Positions 36,322-49,522 are shown, counted from the stretch's first letter. The stretch is 64,000 nucleotides of DNA from Paraspadella gotoi (GCA_051294375.1 CM119267.1:6798251-6862250), one strand, 5' to 3'. Notes: generated by a model not told the origin, from the letters alone. Translations and numbers: made by a program.

Positions 36322-39160
36322 AAAGAGGAAGTAGATGGAAGTTCAGCATCTGCAGGCGGTCCAGGCTTCTCTCTATCTTTCTCTCTCTATCTGCTCTCTC
36401 TGAATCGTCTTCTCGGATCTCTCATCTCTTGCTCTCTCTTTTTTGTTCTATTTTATGCCGCCATTTATTTCCGCGCTTTTTTGCTCAAGTACAAAATCCA
36501 AAATTTAGATCCGAGATTTTTCCGTGAAATTTTTTTCTAGAAAATTTTGATTTATTCTTTATTATACGAGAGTGAAAACTGACTTCCAGCAAGTCCTTCT
36601 CACACTTCTTTCTATCTCTCTCTGTCTCCTCCTCACCGTGGTGAGGTCTCTCTTCTTCTCTCTCTCTCGTCTCTCTCTTTCAATTCAATTACAGTCGCAT
36701 TTGGTTTGTTTTATTTTACGATGAATGACTCATTGCGCGTCAATGATATGACTATCGATCGCATCAATGAATGGGATTATATGCATTATCAAATGAATGA
36801 TTATCTATCTTACAAATCAATGAATACTATCATCGCCATGCAATCATTTGAATTATCATCAAACATCAGTTATTTTATTATCATCGCATTCAAATTAATT
36901 GGTTATCATCTGCATCAATATTTAGTTTTATCCATCGTTCATTTAATATTTGGTTACCAGTCGGAAAGCTGGCTCGATCCCGTATTGCTTTTATAGATTT
37001 TTTTTCCCTAATAAATTCTTGATTGCGTTTCGTTGGCGGGAAATACTATCAGTGCGCATATCAATGAATGTAACTATCATCATGGCTTGATCCTTATGCT
37101 TTTAAGTATTTTTTGTATTAGGTTGATGTTGTTGAAGACAAATTTGGTGGATTATGAAATGGGTTAGTGTTACCGCCGGTCAATGACAAGACACGACCGT
37201 GGCCGTGGGACACGAATGAGTTTAATATCTGTGGCTGCTGGCCTTCGTCGCCGTTTCTCGGCGAAGAATTGATCGAATGTGAAAGAAGATATCTGCGATT
37301 GTTATTTTAACGTTGAGAAGTCGCGAGAGATGAGTAAATGAGAGCCTCGTCGAAAGACCCAGGACGTTATAACGCTTTTAACTCCAGCAGCGTTGGAAAA
37401 AGTGTTTAAGTTTAAAGTCCATTTTAATCTCGTTTTTTAAATTTCATTTTTTAATGCTCCCACGTTTTTAAACCTTTTATCGGTCGAAATTAATTCTCAT
37501 TAATTGCATCGCACCGTTTTTAAATAAAATCTCAAACTTTTATCTTCCGTTCTTCGTCTCGCTAATTTGTTGATAAGTAAGCTTACGCAACCAGTTCCAA
37601 ATTCTTTAAGCGGTCCCTTATAATGAAAACCAAAAGTCATGTAATCGAATAAGTACAGGCAAAGTCGAGAGAGGCACAAACAGTTAGCATTGGTATTATA
37701 TGTCTTAATATAGATATTATTGTATATTATTTATATATTATTATAATATACATTTGCCTTGAATCCTAATTTCATTATGATAGTCTAAAGCTTTTGCAAA
37801 AATTGACAGAATATTCTTAGGTAACAGTTATATATACTGTGGAAAATATAGTAGATAGAATAATATTAGATAGTATATGTGGGAAGAAACTGAGGCCCAA
37901 AGCCGTTTTTCAACTCTCTAACGTTACGTTCCTGCGTCCTCCTCGTGCTGGGGGGATGTGGGGATGCGATCCCCGCGACCTCCGTCCCGAGGGTAAAACG
38001 ATCAGCCACAAGCGGCCACTTTCGCTGATATTAAAGATAATGATACAAAAGAACTCTATACTTTAATCTCGTCTCATATTAAATAAAATATATATCAAAC
38101 AAATAGAACCTTATGCAACGTTTAACTACCTCGTACTAGGTTTATGCAGCGAATATCCTTGCTTTTGTATTTAATCTTGTTGTGTGAAAATCATTCCACT
38201 TTATTGTCTCTCTCTACTTTGAAAACTTCAGCTCATTAGCAATTTTAATCGTTATCACTTAATTGGTAATTCTTGCGTTTACATGTATGTTAATTGTAAG
38301 GTTCTCTTTTTAACGCCGACAAAATAAGAACTTTGTTTCAAGACTGTTTTAGCGAAGCTTAAAGAGAAGCATCCCTCAATCGCTCTCGACATCGTAAGAC
38401 GGCCCTTTCCAAGAAAGTTGGCGACCTCGACGCCGATCCCGCATCTTCGAAATTACGCGGATCCAGTTGGTCGCCCAAGCAGATATATAGATAGATTAGA
38501 TTGAATAGATAGATATCTTTTTCAAGATAAACAGAACAAACATGGATTGACAGGACGGAAAGATTAAAGTTTGTTTGAGGAGACGGAAGGAAGGAAGGAA
38601 GGAAGGAAGTGAAGGTAGGAAGAAAGAAGGAGAGAAGGAGGGAATGGAAGGAAGGAAGGAAGGAAGGAAGGAAAGGAAGAAGGAAGGTAAGGAAGGAGGA
38701 AGGAGAGAAAGGAGGGAAGGAAGAAAAGGAAGGAAAAGAGGAAGGGAAGGAAGGGAAGGAAGGAAGAAAAGAAGGAGGCAAGTCTTGTCTACGGTTTGTC
38801 CAGTTGGAAGAAAGATCAATCATAACCATGAGTTATTGTCAGTGACCTCGGGCCTGGCGAATCAGATTATTCGATATAGAGAAATGAGTGATGACAAAGA
38901 AGAAGAATAAACTAAAAGGAACTGACGACGACGACGACGACGACGAAACTAGAAGAGAATCGATACTTCGGCGACAACTATTAAACGATAATCGGGTTCT
39001 TAAAGTTAAACAAGAACAAATTAATAAATATAGAAAAGCTACGATGGATAATCTGTATCAACAATTAACAATCAAACGGACGAACGATAACAACTTCGGT
39101 GATGACTTCCTGAATTTGAATGGAAGTACGATAACAGAATCGAAAGGGAAATCATAAGAA
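36322..39160. repeat. Block C4
   Basis: Full-length C block continuing directly into D2, so 36338-43090 repeats the order of 24991-32547. (GGAA)n lies at 38584-38776 and (GAC)n at about 38925-38945. Confidence 0.88.
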
Positions 39161-39309
39161 GAGAAGAAGAGAGAGAGAGAGAGAGAGAGAGAGATGAGAT
39201 GAGAAGATGAGAGAGATGAGAGAGAGAGATGAGGAGTCGTTTGAATGGGATGAAAAAGAATGGGAGGCACGACGGAGGATCAAGGGGGAAAATGATGAAG
39301 AGGAGTAGA

Positions 39310-39334
39310 NNNNNNNNNNNNNNNNNNNNNNNNN
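39310..39334. other. Assembly gap (25 N)
   Basis: Exactly 25 Ns within a (GAG)n region of block D2. Confidence 0.99.
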
Positions 39335-39505
39335 GAGGAGGAGGAGGAGGAGGAGGCGGAGTCGAAATCCATCATTTTTTTTCATTTTATGAAGAAGTTT
39401 TCGTCTCTCGAGTAAAGATTATCTTTTTTTTTATTTCTTCATTTGAAAATCATCGAAAAACATGCAAACGTAAAAAGGAAGGTTGAGATAATTTTTTTTC
39501 GGAGC

Positions 39506-39559
<54 letters not shown>

Positions 39560-40763
39560 TTCTCTTTCTCTATCTCTCTCCTTTTTTTCATGACTATTAA
39601 TTCAAGATATTAGTTCTCCCATATTTTTTTGTTCATGACTAATTGACTCTACACGGATTTCAAATGAGAGTGAAATGAAACCATTTGTTATTTCTCTTAA
39701 CTGACCCAACATGATTCATATTTGATCTTTTTATTAGTTAAAAAATTCCCTTACGTTTTTGTTCCTATATAGTCAATTGATAATACTTTACATCTTAACC
39801 ACTGGTGCGCCTGCCTTTCAGCAGCTTTTTTTGCAACATTTCTCCCCTCTTATTTGATAGTTCTATTTTAAACTCATTATGAAAAAAATATTTTTTTTTA
39901 CATTGATTAGTTAGTATGTCTTGGGAGCAAGTAAAAAAATTCTTATTAATAAATTTTAAGGTTTAGTGACTAGTAAGTTAACAGACGGTTGCCAGATCCT
40001 TGTTCTTTTCCAATTTCTTTTTCAACGCAGAAATTTTTATTTTCTAAAATAACTATAAAATAAAAATGGCTGTCATTGTGGTTGTGAAAAAGCTGATTGC
40101 TCAGGTTTATACTACAATGTTGTCTATATCTGTAAGATGAACTAAAATTTGTCAAAATTTCATTTTTCCTATAAAAATATATATTATAACAGGAAGGTCT
40201 TATTCAAATGAAAAAAAATTCTTTTTTTGAAATTCGAACATGCCATTGATGAGCACATAACTAAGAAAGTAAGCAAGCTGGACAATTGGGAGTTGGAAAA
40301 TAAAAAACGTCAGCGATTTTCTTAACGGGGTGCAAAATTTAAAGTTGCTATAACAAATTATTTAGCCACAGTATTTGATCTTTTCATTTCACTCCCATTT
40401 GAAATCCGTTTAATATACTAACAACTCAATGGATTTTAAATGTGTTTGAATCGCATTTTTAGCATAAAATCTCTCTCTCTCTCTCTCTCTTCTCTCCTCA
40501 GTCTCTCTTCTCGCGTCTCTCTCCTCTCCTCTCTCTCTTCTCTTTCTTCTCTATCAGCCCCCTTTCACACCCGCCTATCTTCTTCCCAATCCTCACTGTC
40601 CATCTCTGTCTTTCTCATCAGCGCGCCATTTTCTCCGGTTGAAGGAAATATAAAAGAAAAAAAGGAAGATTTTTTGTTTCTCTCCCAATTCATCTTGATT
40701 CCTCCTCGCGTAGTGATTCTGATTAATTTCCGGTCGACGTCGTCGTCGTCGTCGTCGTCGTCG

Positions 40764-41063
40764 NNNNNNNNNNNNNNNNNNNNNNNNNNNNNNNNNNNNN
40801 NNNNNNNNNNNNNNNNNNNNNNNNNNNNNNNNNNNNNNNNNNNNNNNNNNNNNNNNNNNNNNNNNNNNNNNNNNNNNNNNNNNNNNNNNNNNNNNNNNNN
40901 NNNNNNNNNNNNNNNNNNNNNNNNNNNNNNNNNNNNNNNNNNNNNNNNNNNNNNNNNNNNNNNNNNNNNNNNNNNNNNNNNNNNNNNNNNNNNNNNNNNN
41001 NNNNNNNNNNNNNNNNNNNNNNNNNNNNNNNNNNNNNNNNNNNNNNNNNNNNNNNNNNNNNNN
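40764..41063. other. Assembly gap (300 N)
   Basis: Between a (GTC)n tract and a (GA)n tract. Block D1 has about 345 bases of GA-rich sequence at the same place (about 29870-30215). Confidence 0.99.
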
Positions 41064-41097
<34 letters not shown>

Positions 41098-41865
41098 CTC
41101 ACCCATATGCAAGATCGAATTGCGATTCTCGATTACAGCAATAACATTTTTTTTCTGCGAATTCAGTAAAGAAATTATATTTTTCAAATTCTCAAATTTA
41201 ATCATAATATTTTTATCCTCTTTCTCTCATTAGGTTATTTACTGGTAAATTTTATTTTCTTGCTTAAGTAGTCTCAAGTTGGGATATCATTTACACCGTT
41301 CACTGATAAAAACGGGGCAATCCGTTAATCCGTTAATTGTCAGATAAAACTTGGATTAATATCCCAATCGTAATTAAATTTAAACGCTCATCCCTGTTAC
41401 CTTTAAATAAAGTGAACGGTTTTCAACTTTTCACATTTGACCTTCTCTGCCTCTCTCGCTAATAATATAAACCGAAGTTTGTTCTCTCTTTTTTTCTCCC
41501 TTTTCCTACCCTCCTTCCCTTTTTTTCGCTTCTCCTCTCCCTTCCTTTTCTCCTCATTCTCTTCTTTTTTTTCTCCCTTCCCTTTCCTTTCATCCCTTCT
41601 AACCCTTTCCCCTCATCGCGGAAGAGATTTTTCCACGCGCGACACTTCCTCTCTTGATAAAGAAGGAAAAAAAAAGGAGAAAAAAAAAGAAAGAAAAAAA
41701 ATAAAGAAAGAAGGGAGGGCTTAAATCGGAAAACAAAAAACAGAAAACAAAAACAAAACTCCCGAGTTTGTATCGTCGGAGCCAATAAAGGCGGCGAGCC
41801 GAGAGAAGTGGGGGGGAAATGCTAATAAAGAAAACACAGCCGGTAGGAGAGCGTGAGAGAGAGAT

Positions 41866-41896
<31 letters not shown>

Positions 41897-42699
41897 AGAG
41901 AGAGAGGAGAGAGAAGAGAGAGAGAGAGATGTTTGAAATCGCGTCGGACGTCGGAAAGCAGATAAAACAAATCGACGCTTGACGTCTTTTTCCCAGCGAA
42001 GACTCAGGCAAATGAATAGCAGTTCGAAAGTGGGGATTCGGGGGAAGAGATATGCGCGGATAACGAGAGGGAAGTGGGGATTAGATGAGGGGGGGAATGT
42101 GGGGATAAGAGAAGGGAATTGGAGATTATATAGAGGTAAACTGGAGATCATAGGACGCAGAGGGGATTTTGTATATTAGGGGGATAGGCAAGAGGGGATT
42201 AGAGAGGGGACGTTTGGGAATTGGGGATCATAAAATGCATTTGAGAAAGCATTTTATATGTAACGTGGGGATCAAAAAGAAAAGTGACATTCGGCCGCGA
42301 AAGAGTGCATTAACCATAAAGTTCATTAACTATGATCATTGCGGGACTTTTAAAATTAATGAGGGATCCATTAGCAACGATAAGATTTTTATTTTAGAAA
42401 GACGAAACCGGCGAAACCCCGAGGACGAAAAACTAATTTAAATTTTGACAAAAAAAAAAAGAAAACAACTTCAAATATGTTTTAGAGTTTTTTTTATTAT
42501 TTTTTTCTCTTTCCGATTTATTTACTGCGCTTTTCAGGTTTTCGAACAAGATCAATCAATCAATCAGTCACCTGAGATTAAAGCGTCGGCGACAACAACA
42601 ACGACAACAGACGCGAGCTACATTTTGTCAGTGAAATAAGCGTTGATCACGAAAGTGTGGGATTTATAAATGATCGACGCATGAGGCAAAGGATGATTG

Positions 42700-42732
<33 letters not shown>

Positions 42733-43090
42733 CAGTCGACCAAGTATTCGGTGACTGTAGCGGCGGAGAAGAAGGGGAGGAAAGGAAAGGAGGAAGATGA
42801 GTTGGAAGAGTAAGAAGAGAAAGGAAGACTGAAAAGAAATAGGGTAGAATAAAAAAGATACAAAAAAAGAGGAAAATATGACAAAACAAGAGGGTGTGAA
42901 AAAGAAGGAAGAAGACGTGAAAAAATGGCGGAGGAAGGCGGAGTATGAAACGAGGTAGGAGGGGAGAAAAGAAAAGATAAAATGAAAGAGACAATGAAGG
43001 AGGAAAGGAAGGAAAGAAAAAAAAGAAAAAAGGAGGAAAGAACAAAAGAATAAAGAAAACGAAGGAGGAATGAAGGAAAGAAAAAAGAAA

Positions 43091-44220
43091 AGAAAAAAGG
43101 CGAGGAAAGGAAAGAAGCGATGACGAAGAAAGAAATAAAAGGGGGGAAAAACAACATTTTTTCTCGAGAGGAGATGAAGATCGAAAGGTGCAAAAGAAAA
43201 GCGGGCGATGGGGACGGAGCTGGGTGAGGGCAATGTGAGGGTGGGTATTGGGTAAGGCTAGCCCCGGGAAAATCTTCGCGGGTCAATTGACCTCTTGACC
43301 TGGACGAGGAAAACGAAACTGTCCCGTTCCAAAAAACCCGTCGAGTCCCGTTGCCAAACAAAGATGAGAAGCGAACGGCGAAGTCTCGGTTTATGGCGTC
43401 GACCGCCCGACGAAAAGGCTTTGCTTGAGATGGGCTAGGGCGGAGTGCTCGGTCGGAGAACCTTGCCCGAAGTTTGTGGCTTTGAAAGGACTCAGGCGAA
43501 GGTCGGAGGGCGAATGGCGGAGGGCGGAAGGCCAAAGGCGGAGGGCGGAGGGCGGATGGCGGAGGGCGGAGTGCTCGGTCGGAGAACCTTGCCCAAAATT
43601 TGAGGCTTTGAGAGGACGCTGCCGGAAAGGCTTTGCTTGCGATGAGCTCGGTCTGAGATCTTTGCCTCAATACGATTTCGCTGGAGAAAGTCGCAATTCT
43701 CATTTGCCGAAAATATTCTCCCGTCAATGTTGGAAAAATCAGTGTCGCTGAAAAATCGCGCGATAAAGTAATACTCGACAATGAAGAGAGAGAGATAATG
43801 CTTTTTTTTAAATGTACGATCGAAGATCTTATTGGGAAATTGCATCCCCCAGCACCCCCACCCAATCGACCTGAACAAGCAACCAGGCGGTCATGAAAGT
43901 GTCTGGCCTGACCACGTTTCTTTTTTTTTAAATAGAGAGAAACAGGCGACCCGTGGAAAAAGTTAGCAGGTGGAAGGTAAAGAGCAACGCGAGTTGCAAT
44001 TAAAGTGAGAAATGGGAGCCGAGGTTTTTTATTTTCTTTTTTTTTTGCGTCGCTAACGAGGATTTGATAGTTTTGGGATTGAACGACGCCGTCTGTTGTT
44101 GTTTGGTTGTTGTTGTCGTTGATCTGGATGAATTTACGCATCATTTCTGCTTTCATCATCGCTGGAAAAAAAAAGGATGACGAGGGAAACGTTATACATT
44201 TATTATTTTTTTGTGCGACG
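43091..44220. other. Single-copy DNA with a GC-rich duplicated segment
   Basis: Positions 43408-43650 contain a tandem duplication of about 125 bp (GAGTGCTCGGTCGGAGAACC at about 43441 and 43566) separated by (GGCGGAG)-type repeats (43500-43570). A 513-residue minus frame spans 42618-44159, but it is Phe/Ser/Pro-biased, crosses block D2 and has no recognisable domain, so it is not called. Confidence 0.65.
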
Positions 44221-44237
44221 TCTAATTTGTCCGTCTG

Positions 44238-44274
<37 letters not shown>

Positions 44275-44326
44275 TTTTTTCTTTCTTTCTTTCTTTTTTC
44301 TTTCTTTCTTTCTTTCTTTCTTTCTA

Positions 44327-44358
<32 letters not shown>

Positions 44359-44362
44359 TCTA

Positions 44363-44407
<45 letters not shown>
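44238..44407 (+). repeat. (CTTT)n followed by (TATC)n microsatellite
   Basis: CTTT array to 44325, then TATC array to 44407. The TATC array resumes at 46866 after the LTR-like element, which suggests the element inserted into it. Confidence 0.97.
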
Positions 44408-44408
<1 letters not shown>

Positions 44409-44663
44409 GGAGACGTTTTAGGTCACGGACCGGTCATGTCTCTGGCCACCGTAGGTACCGGTGGTTGTTTAGCCACTGACCTTTGCGCTCGAGGACACTT
44501 GGGCCGACTTTTTTGGCTTTAAAAGCGGACAGCTCACCATGGTAGACACCAACTCGAAATACTGTTCCGTTCCACCGTATTACTGTTAATTTTAACTCCT
44601 TGTACATTGTATTAAATGTATCCCGTTTTAAACTGTCTCTTATCTTAATTATTCACGTCTCCA
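44404..44663 (+). repeat. Left terminal direct repeat of the LTR-like unit
   Basis: Shares TTTAGGTCACG, GTCATGTCTCTGGCCACCG, GGACACTTGGGCCGACTT, AAAAGCGGACAGCTCAC and TACATTGTATTAAATGTATC with the right repeat, with roughly one difference in ten bases. A TATA-like TTTAAAAG lies at 44518 and AATAAA at 44663. Confidence 0.75.
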
Positions 44664-45938
44664 ATAAATGTGTGATGCCGGTACGATACGAATTAAAAAT
44701 CACGCAACCTTCCCGGAAATCAACCTTTTAAATTCAACCAAAAACTCTCACCCGAAAACCAAGCTTCTCTCCTCACCGATTCTTCGCTCCTAAACGTTTT
44801 GTTCCTAAATGTCCAATGTTCCCAAAATAAAACTTTTTCTCCCGTTCACAAGCCCCTTCAATTGAAACGCTGAAATTGTTGAACTTACAAACCCAACCTC
44901 CCGCTTCCGATAAAGAAAATAAAAAAAACAATCCTGTGGTCTATCGAATCTTGTCTTTCCTTCATACCAACTTTTCCCCCTATTTTTCCCAAAAACTTAT
45001 GTATTCCAAATCTAAAAATACGTCTACACTCGATTCCCTTAGTTTCTTTTTAAATCTTCCCTACCCACTTTGTCTTGGGTTCCTTGTCTCTTAAAAAAAA
45101 CTGGCGACAGTAAAACTTTTAGCCAACAAACATTTTCGAATCGATTCGAATCTTCAGCGCCGATCTTGTATCTCAACCGCCCAGCCCTGATGGTGGTCTC
45201 CCGCCTAACAACGACGAGTCATGAATCTTTTGCAAGACCCGCCTCCTTCGCCTACCCGACATCCCTTCTAAGCAAGTTCCTTCCTCAGAGGAAATCTTGA
45301 AGCATGTTCGTCAAACAAATCAAGCTGCCAAAGGACGAATGGGTTTTCCGACATCTCCCAATCTCTCTTACGACTTTATCATATGGCCCCTTCCACTTCT
45401 CTTTGGCGCCAAATACCAAACTATAAACAACTTGCCCATCGATATGCACCGCACCTACAGAAACTTACGTTTTACTTACTTTGAGACAAAGGACAATTAT
45501 CTGACTTCTTTGACAAACGAATTCGAGCAACTCGTTGAAATTTATAATGAACAAATCAACATGTGAACTACGTCGCGTTGTCTTCGGCGATCGAACCTCC
45601 AACAACCACATATATGCCTTGCAACAAAACAACATATGGCTATTCAGCACACGACGAATGGTCAAAGAAAATAGATAAGAAGATAAGGGAAATGATCTGA
45701 GGATTAGCAAGGTGCCACTACTCCGCTAACTGCCACTGCCTATAACAAAACTGCGACAACTTTCATGACCTCACTCCGACAAAGTCTACTACGCATATAT
45801 CAAAATATTACAAACAAAAAATCAATAGATACTAAAAATAACTTCTAGTGACTACGATGACGAAAAGCGACGACACTTCTCCGACGTTACTGTAACCAAC
45901 ATAAAATCCTATATCACAGACAAAGAGCAAGGAACTTT

Positions 45939-46586
45939 TTGGCCCATGGCAATTGCGTATTGCAGCACCCAAACTGGCTAAATAAAGAATATGAAAACAA
46001 CAGAGTAAAAGTGTCTGAGGCATCTTGCCTCCAACGTGCCGTGTGCGACATGGCGACGCAGACAGAGGGAGTCCAACGGATCACTCCAGAACTTTGGCCC
46101 GCTGATTCAGCATTGATCGGCGCTTTTGGACGCAATCAGCGCGATTTCCGCGGCTCGTCAGCCTCCATGACTACGCCATTAACTCTGCCATCCCCCGCGC
46201 CATCGAGGCATACTACTGTGACCACCTGTCGCATCATCAAAGAGTGTATGAACAAGTCGCCTCTCTCGGCGCCAAAAATCGATTCTCTTTCTGCAAAGGT
46301 GTCTTCCCTTCAACCGCCCCCATATTCGCCTCATCGGACGCTCCCGGACGGGCCTATCTTTCCAGCGCCACTTGCCTTAGGGCGAACCACCGCTCCAAGC
46401 CGCCGCTCTGCTTTCAAAACCCGCACCATCCCACAGTTGATGAAATTAAGGTTTGACCCATACGTTGTTCATCAACCAAGAAGCTGGTGGCGATCTGCGC
46501 GCGCGCTAACTTCCGCAAACGCCATCCGACGACAACGAGAAATTATGGCCGTCCTCCACTCCTTTCTTATCATCCACGCCAACTGA
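45939..46586 (+). pseudogene. Possible gag-like remnant in the LTR-like unit
   Basis: The 215-residue frame ends 20 bases before the polypurine tract. A second, overlapping frame (about 46106-46456) contains PRLVSLHDYAINSAIPRAIE and KNRFSFCKGVF-like text that reads more like protein than the surroundings. I recognise no family. It could be a frameshifted retroelement coding region or chance, and it sits between the two direct repeats. Confidence 0.25.
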
Positions 46587-46605
46587 CGTAGCGTGGCTTG
46601 GGGGA

Positions 46606-46864
46606 TGTATGGATGACGCTTTAGGTCACGTGGGTCATGTCTCTGGCCACCGTGGTAACCGCGTGGTTGTTTAGCCACTGACCTTGCGCTGAGGACACTT
46701 GGGCCGACTTTGGCTTAAAAAGCGGACAGCTCACGATGGTAGACACAACTCGAAATTACTTTCTCGTCACCGTTTATTACTGATTAATTTTAACTTCCTT
46801 GTTACATTGTATTAAATGTATCCCGTTTAACTTTGTCTCCTTAATCTTAATTATTCACTCGCCA
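46606..46864 (+). repeat. Right terminal direct repeat of the LTR-like unit
   Basis: Counterpart of the left repeat, preceded by a G-rich polypurine tract and followed directly by (TATC)n. Confidence 0.75.
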
Positions 46865-46865
46865 T

Positions 46866-46908
46866 ATATCTATCTATCTATCTATCTATCTATGTATCTA
46901 TCTATTAA
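46866..46908 (+). repeat. (TATC)n microsatellite, right flank
   Basis: About ten units with one variant, continuing the tract at 44326-44407. Confidence 0.95.
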
Positions 46909-47934
46909 TGTATCCATCATTGGACTTTTCCTTCTCATTTAACAACCTATCTGTTTATCAGTCTTTCTGTCAGTCCGTCCCTCCATCTGCCCAATCCAAA
47001 TCCGTCTTTTACTTTTTCCAATATCAATCCATCCCTTCTCTCCCTGTGTGGGCAGCCTCGTTTTTCTCTTCGCCTTAATACGTTTCAGTTAAGAAGATTT
47101 TCTTCTAAATTTTTCTCTCTCTTTTTCAGTCAAACAGAAGAAGATGGAAAAATAGAGGAGAAAGAGAGAGAGATTACGCATCGCATCAGCTGCTGCTGTA
47201 TGTCTAATTACTCCGTACCGTTCTTTGGTCAGATCTGCATGTCATATACCGCGCGTTGGGCGACCAGAAATGTATGAAACAATCTCTTATGGCTCATGCT
47301 TCGATAAAGTAGATGAGTACGGCGTTGGTCGCGCCATATACGAGATGAGACTGCTTTCTGAGAGAGAAAGAGAGAAGAGAAGAGACGAGACGAGAGAGAG
47401 AGAGAGATTGTCTCCATTGATTTTCTTCGCTTTCCTTCGATGATTCTCATTCATTAAATTCTTTGAAGGAGATTGAACTGACGAGGAGGAAGAGGAAGAG
47501 GAAGAAGAAGAGTTTAAAAAAGATATCATGAGAGAGAGTGAGCGAGAGAGAGAGAGAGTCGAAGGGAGAAACATTAGTGGAGATAAAGAAAATAGGAAAA
47601 GAGGGAGAGGGAGAGCGAGAGGAAAGAGGGAGAGGGAGAGGTTCACTTGGGCGAAAGTAAATTGACTCTTTTTTTTTATCGGTCTCTGCGTGGACATTGA
47701 AGTCCGTGTGTCTTTCTCTCGCTCTCTATTTCTCTCAAAACCTTTGATAACAGTAAAAAATGAAATTCGTGGTGTCAAGGGAAACGCTACGAATTATAGT
47801 ATTATAGACGGCCCCAAATTGGCGTCGAAAAAGTTTTCTTTCAATGATATAAATATGTGCAAAAAACTGTTTAAATAAATGATTTGAAAAAAGAAGGGAA
47901 GAGATTCAGGGCAGAATATAAAAACTGGAAGAAG
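46909..47934. other. Single-copy DNA, GA-rich at 47350-47650
   Basis: No supported gene. The frames at 47225-47443 and 47287-47778 owe their length to the GA tracts. Confidence 0.6.
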
Positions 47935-48070
<136 letters not shown>

Positions 48071-48187
48071 AAGAAGCTGAGAAGAGAAAAATAAATAAAA
48101 AGTAAGAAAGAGAAAGAAAGAAATAAATATAGATATGAAGATAGAATAAAAGAAAGAAAGAAATAAAGAAAGAAAGAAAGAGAGTAT

Positions 48188-48225
<38 letters not shown>

Positions 48226-48264
48226 TATATAGAGAAAAAAAAGTGAAAAAAAAGATAGAAAGAC

Positions 48265-49290
48265 ACAGAGACAGAGACAATAAGAGAAATAAAAGAGAGA
48301 GAGAGAGAGAACAAAAGGAGACGAATAGTCAATCTTGTTCTATGAAACGAATTCCTTTCATCGATTTTTCCCTTCGAGTTAAAATCCGAAGTCGAAAGAC
48401 AAAGAATGACTTCGATCCTGATTCACGGGAATTTATATCGGCTCAATTTAGTGATTTTGTTTAATTCAATTGAATAAATAAGCTAAATAAAAATATATAA
48501 ATACGTTTTATTTCCAATTCAAAAGGATTAACAATAGCAAACGTTAACCTGACAAAAAAATGGGAACAGTTCAAGTTGAAGATTGAGCTTAAATGTAGAA
48601 GAAAAAAATATTTATTCCTCTACTAATTACTGTATTTTCATAGTATAAGTCACGGAAATAATCTTTTTGAAACATTGGTATACGTTGCAGCACGTAACTA
48701 TGTCCATCAGAAGCCTAAATATAATTTTGAATGTCAAAGTAGAGATTAAATTTTGAGCGTTTATCAAGAAAAAAAAATGTAACATTTAATATTTTAAGTA
48801 TTTTAAAAGAATTTGTGTACATCCAACGAAATTTATTTCGCAAAGACAAAACATTTTTCGGCTCGGTTGTTAGCCTTCATCAGCGCAAAATAATTTGTGT
48901 TGAGTTTAAATCGGAACAAACTTTTATACAGCCTATTTTTTCCCACACTAATAGCTAAAAAAAAACAGTTAATTTTAGTAATAAAACACTCAAATGAGAA
49001 TTTTTTGCCGACAAACAAAAAGAAAAGACAATAAAAAACATCATATATATTTTTTTCTCGAACAAAATAGCATCTTCGATTTATCGTTGGTTTGAGCGAA
49101 GGGCGAAGGGAAGGTCATCTATCGTTTATTGCGTCGAACATCAGCAGCGCCCTCCTGTGTCCTGACATCAGAACCAACAATAACAATGACGACAACAGCG
49201 GCGAGTCACAACTTGTGAAGAGGCAAGAGGGGGGGGAAACGTTGGACGAAATGTGCAAAGCGGATGATTTCCTATGGGAGAATTTAGTCT
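48265..49290. other. AT-rich single-copy DNA
   Basis: No recognisable exon. The small minus frame at 48833-49018 has no family features. Confidence 0.6.
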
Positions 49291-49291
49291 G

Positions 49292-49296
<5 letters not shown>

Positions 49297-49335
<39 letters not shown>

Positions 49336-49355
49336 CTCCTCTCTCTCTCTCTCTC
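49297..49355 (+). repeat. (CT)n microsatellite
   Basis: CT tract with CCT interruptions. Confidence 0.95.
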
Positions 49356-49522
49356 ACGTCTCCTTCCTACCGGCCGAGTCTTTATTACTTTATTTTTTTC
49401 AAGAGGGCGAGGGCCATTTTTTTTTCCGGACGAGAATTATTGTCATTACATCTTGTGATAACGAAAGAGGGCGAACGGAAGAGACGAAAGAGAAGAAAAG
49501 AGAAAGAGATACTGGTGGATAT

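Larger units (their letters stand above)
39161..43090. repeat. Block D2
   Basis: Second copy of D1, interrupted by a 25-N gap at 39310 and a 300-N gap at 40764. Its purine-rich right part underlies the long low-complexity minus frame beginning at 44159. Confidence 0.85.
44404..46864 (+). mobile_element. LTR-retroelement-like unit, 2.46 kb, non-autonomous
   Basis: Direct repeats of about 260 bp lie at 44404-44663 and 46606-46864, each ending CCA. A purine run (GGGGGA) stands immediately before the right repeat, which starts TGTATGG. A TGGCGACAGTAAAAC segment at 45102 resembles a tRNA primer-binding site. The interior has short Pro/Ser-rich frames (45297-45566 and 45939-46586) that might be gag remnants. 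I see no reverse transcriptase, protease or integrase motif. TATC microsatellite flanks both ends. Alternatively the true left LTR may reach 45101 and the right one be truncated. Confidence 0.6.

Noticed and set aside
42618-44159. 513-residue minus-strand open frame, the longest in the window
   Set aside because: It runs through the purine-rich end of block D2, where the minus strand lacks stop codons for compositional reasons. The product is Phe/Ser/Pro-biased with repeats and no recognisable domain, and frame is not preserved in block D1.
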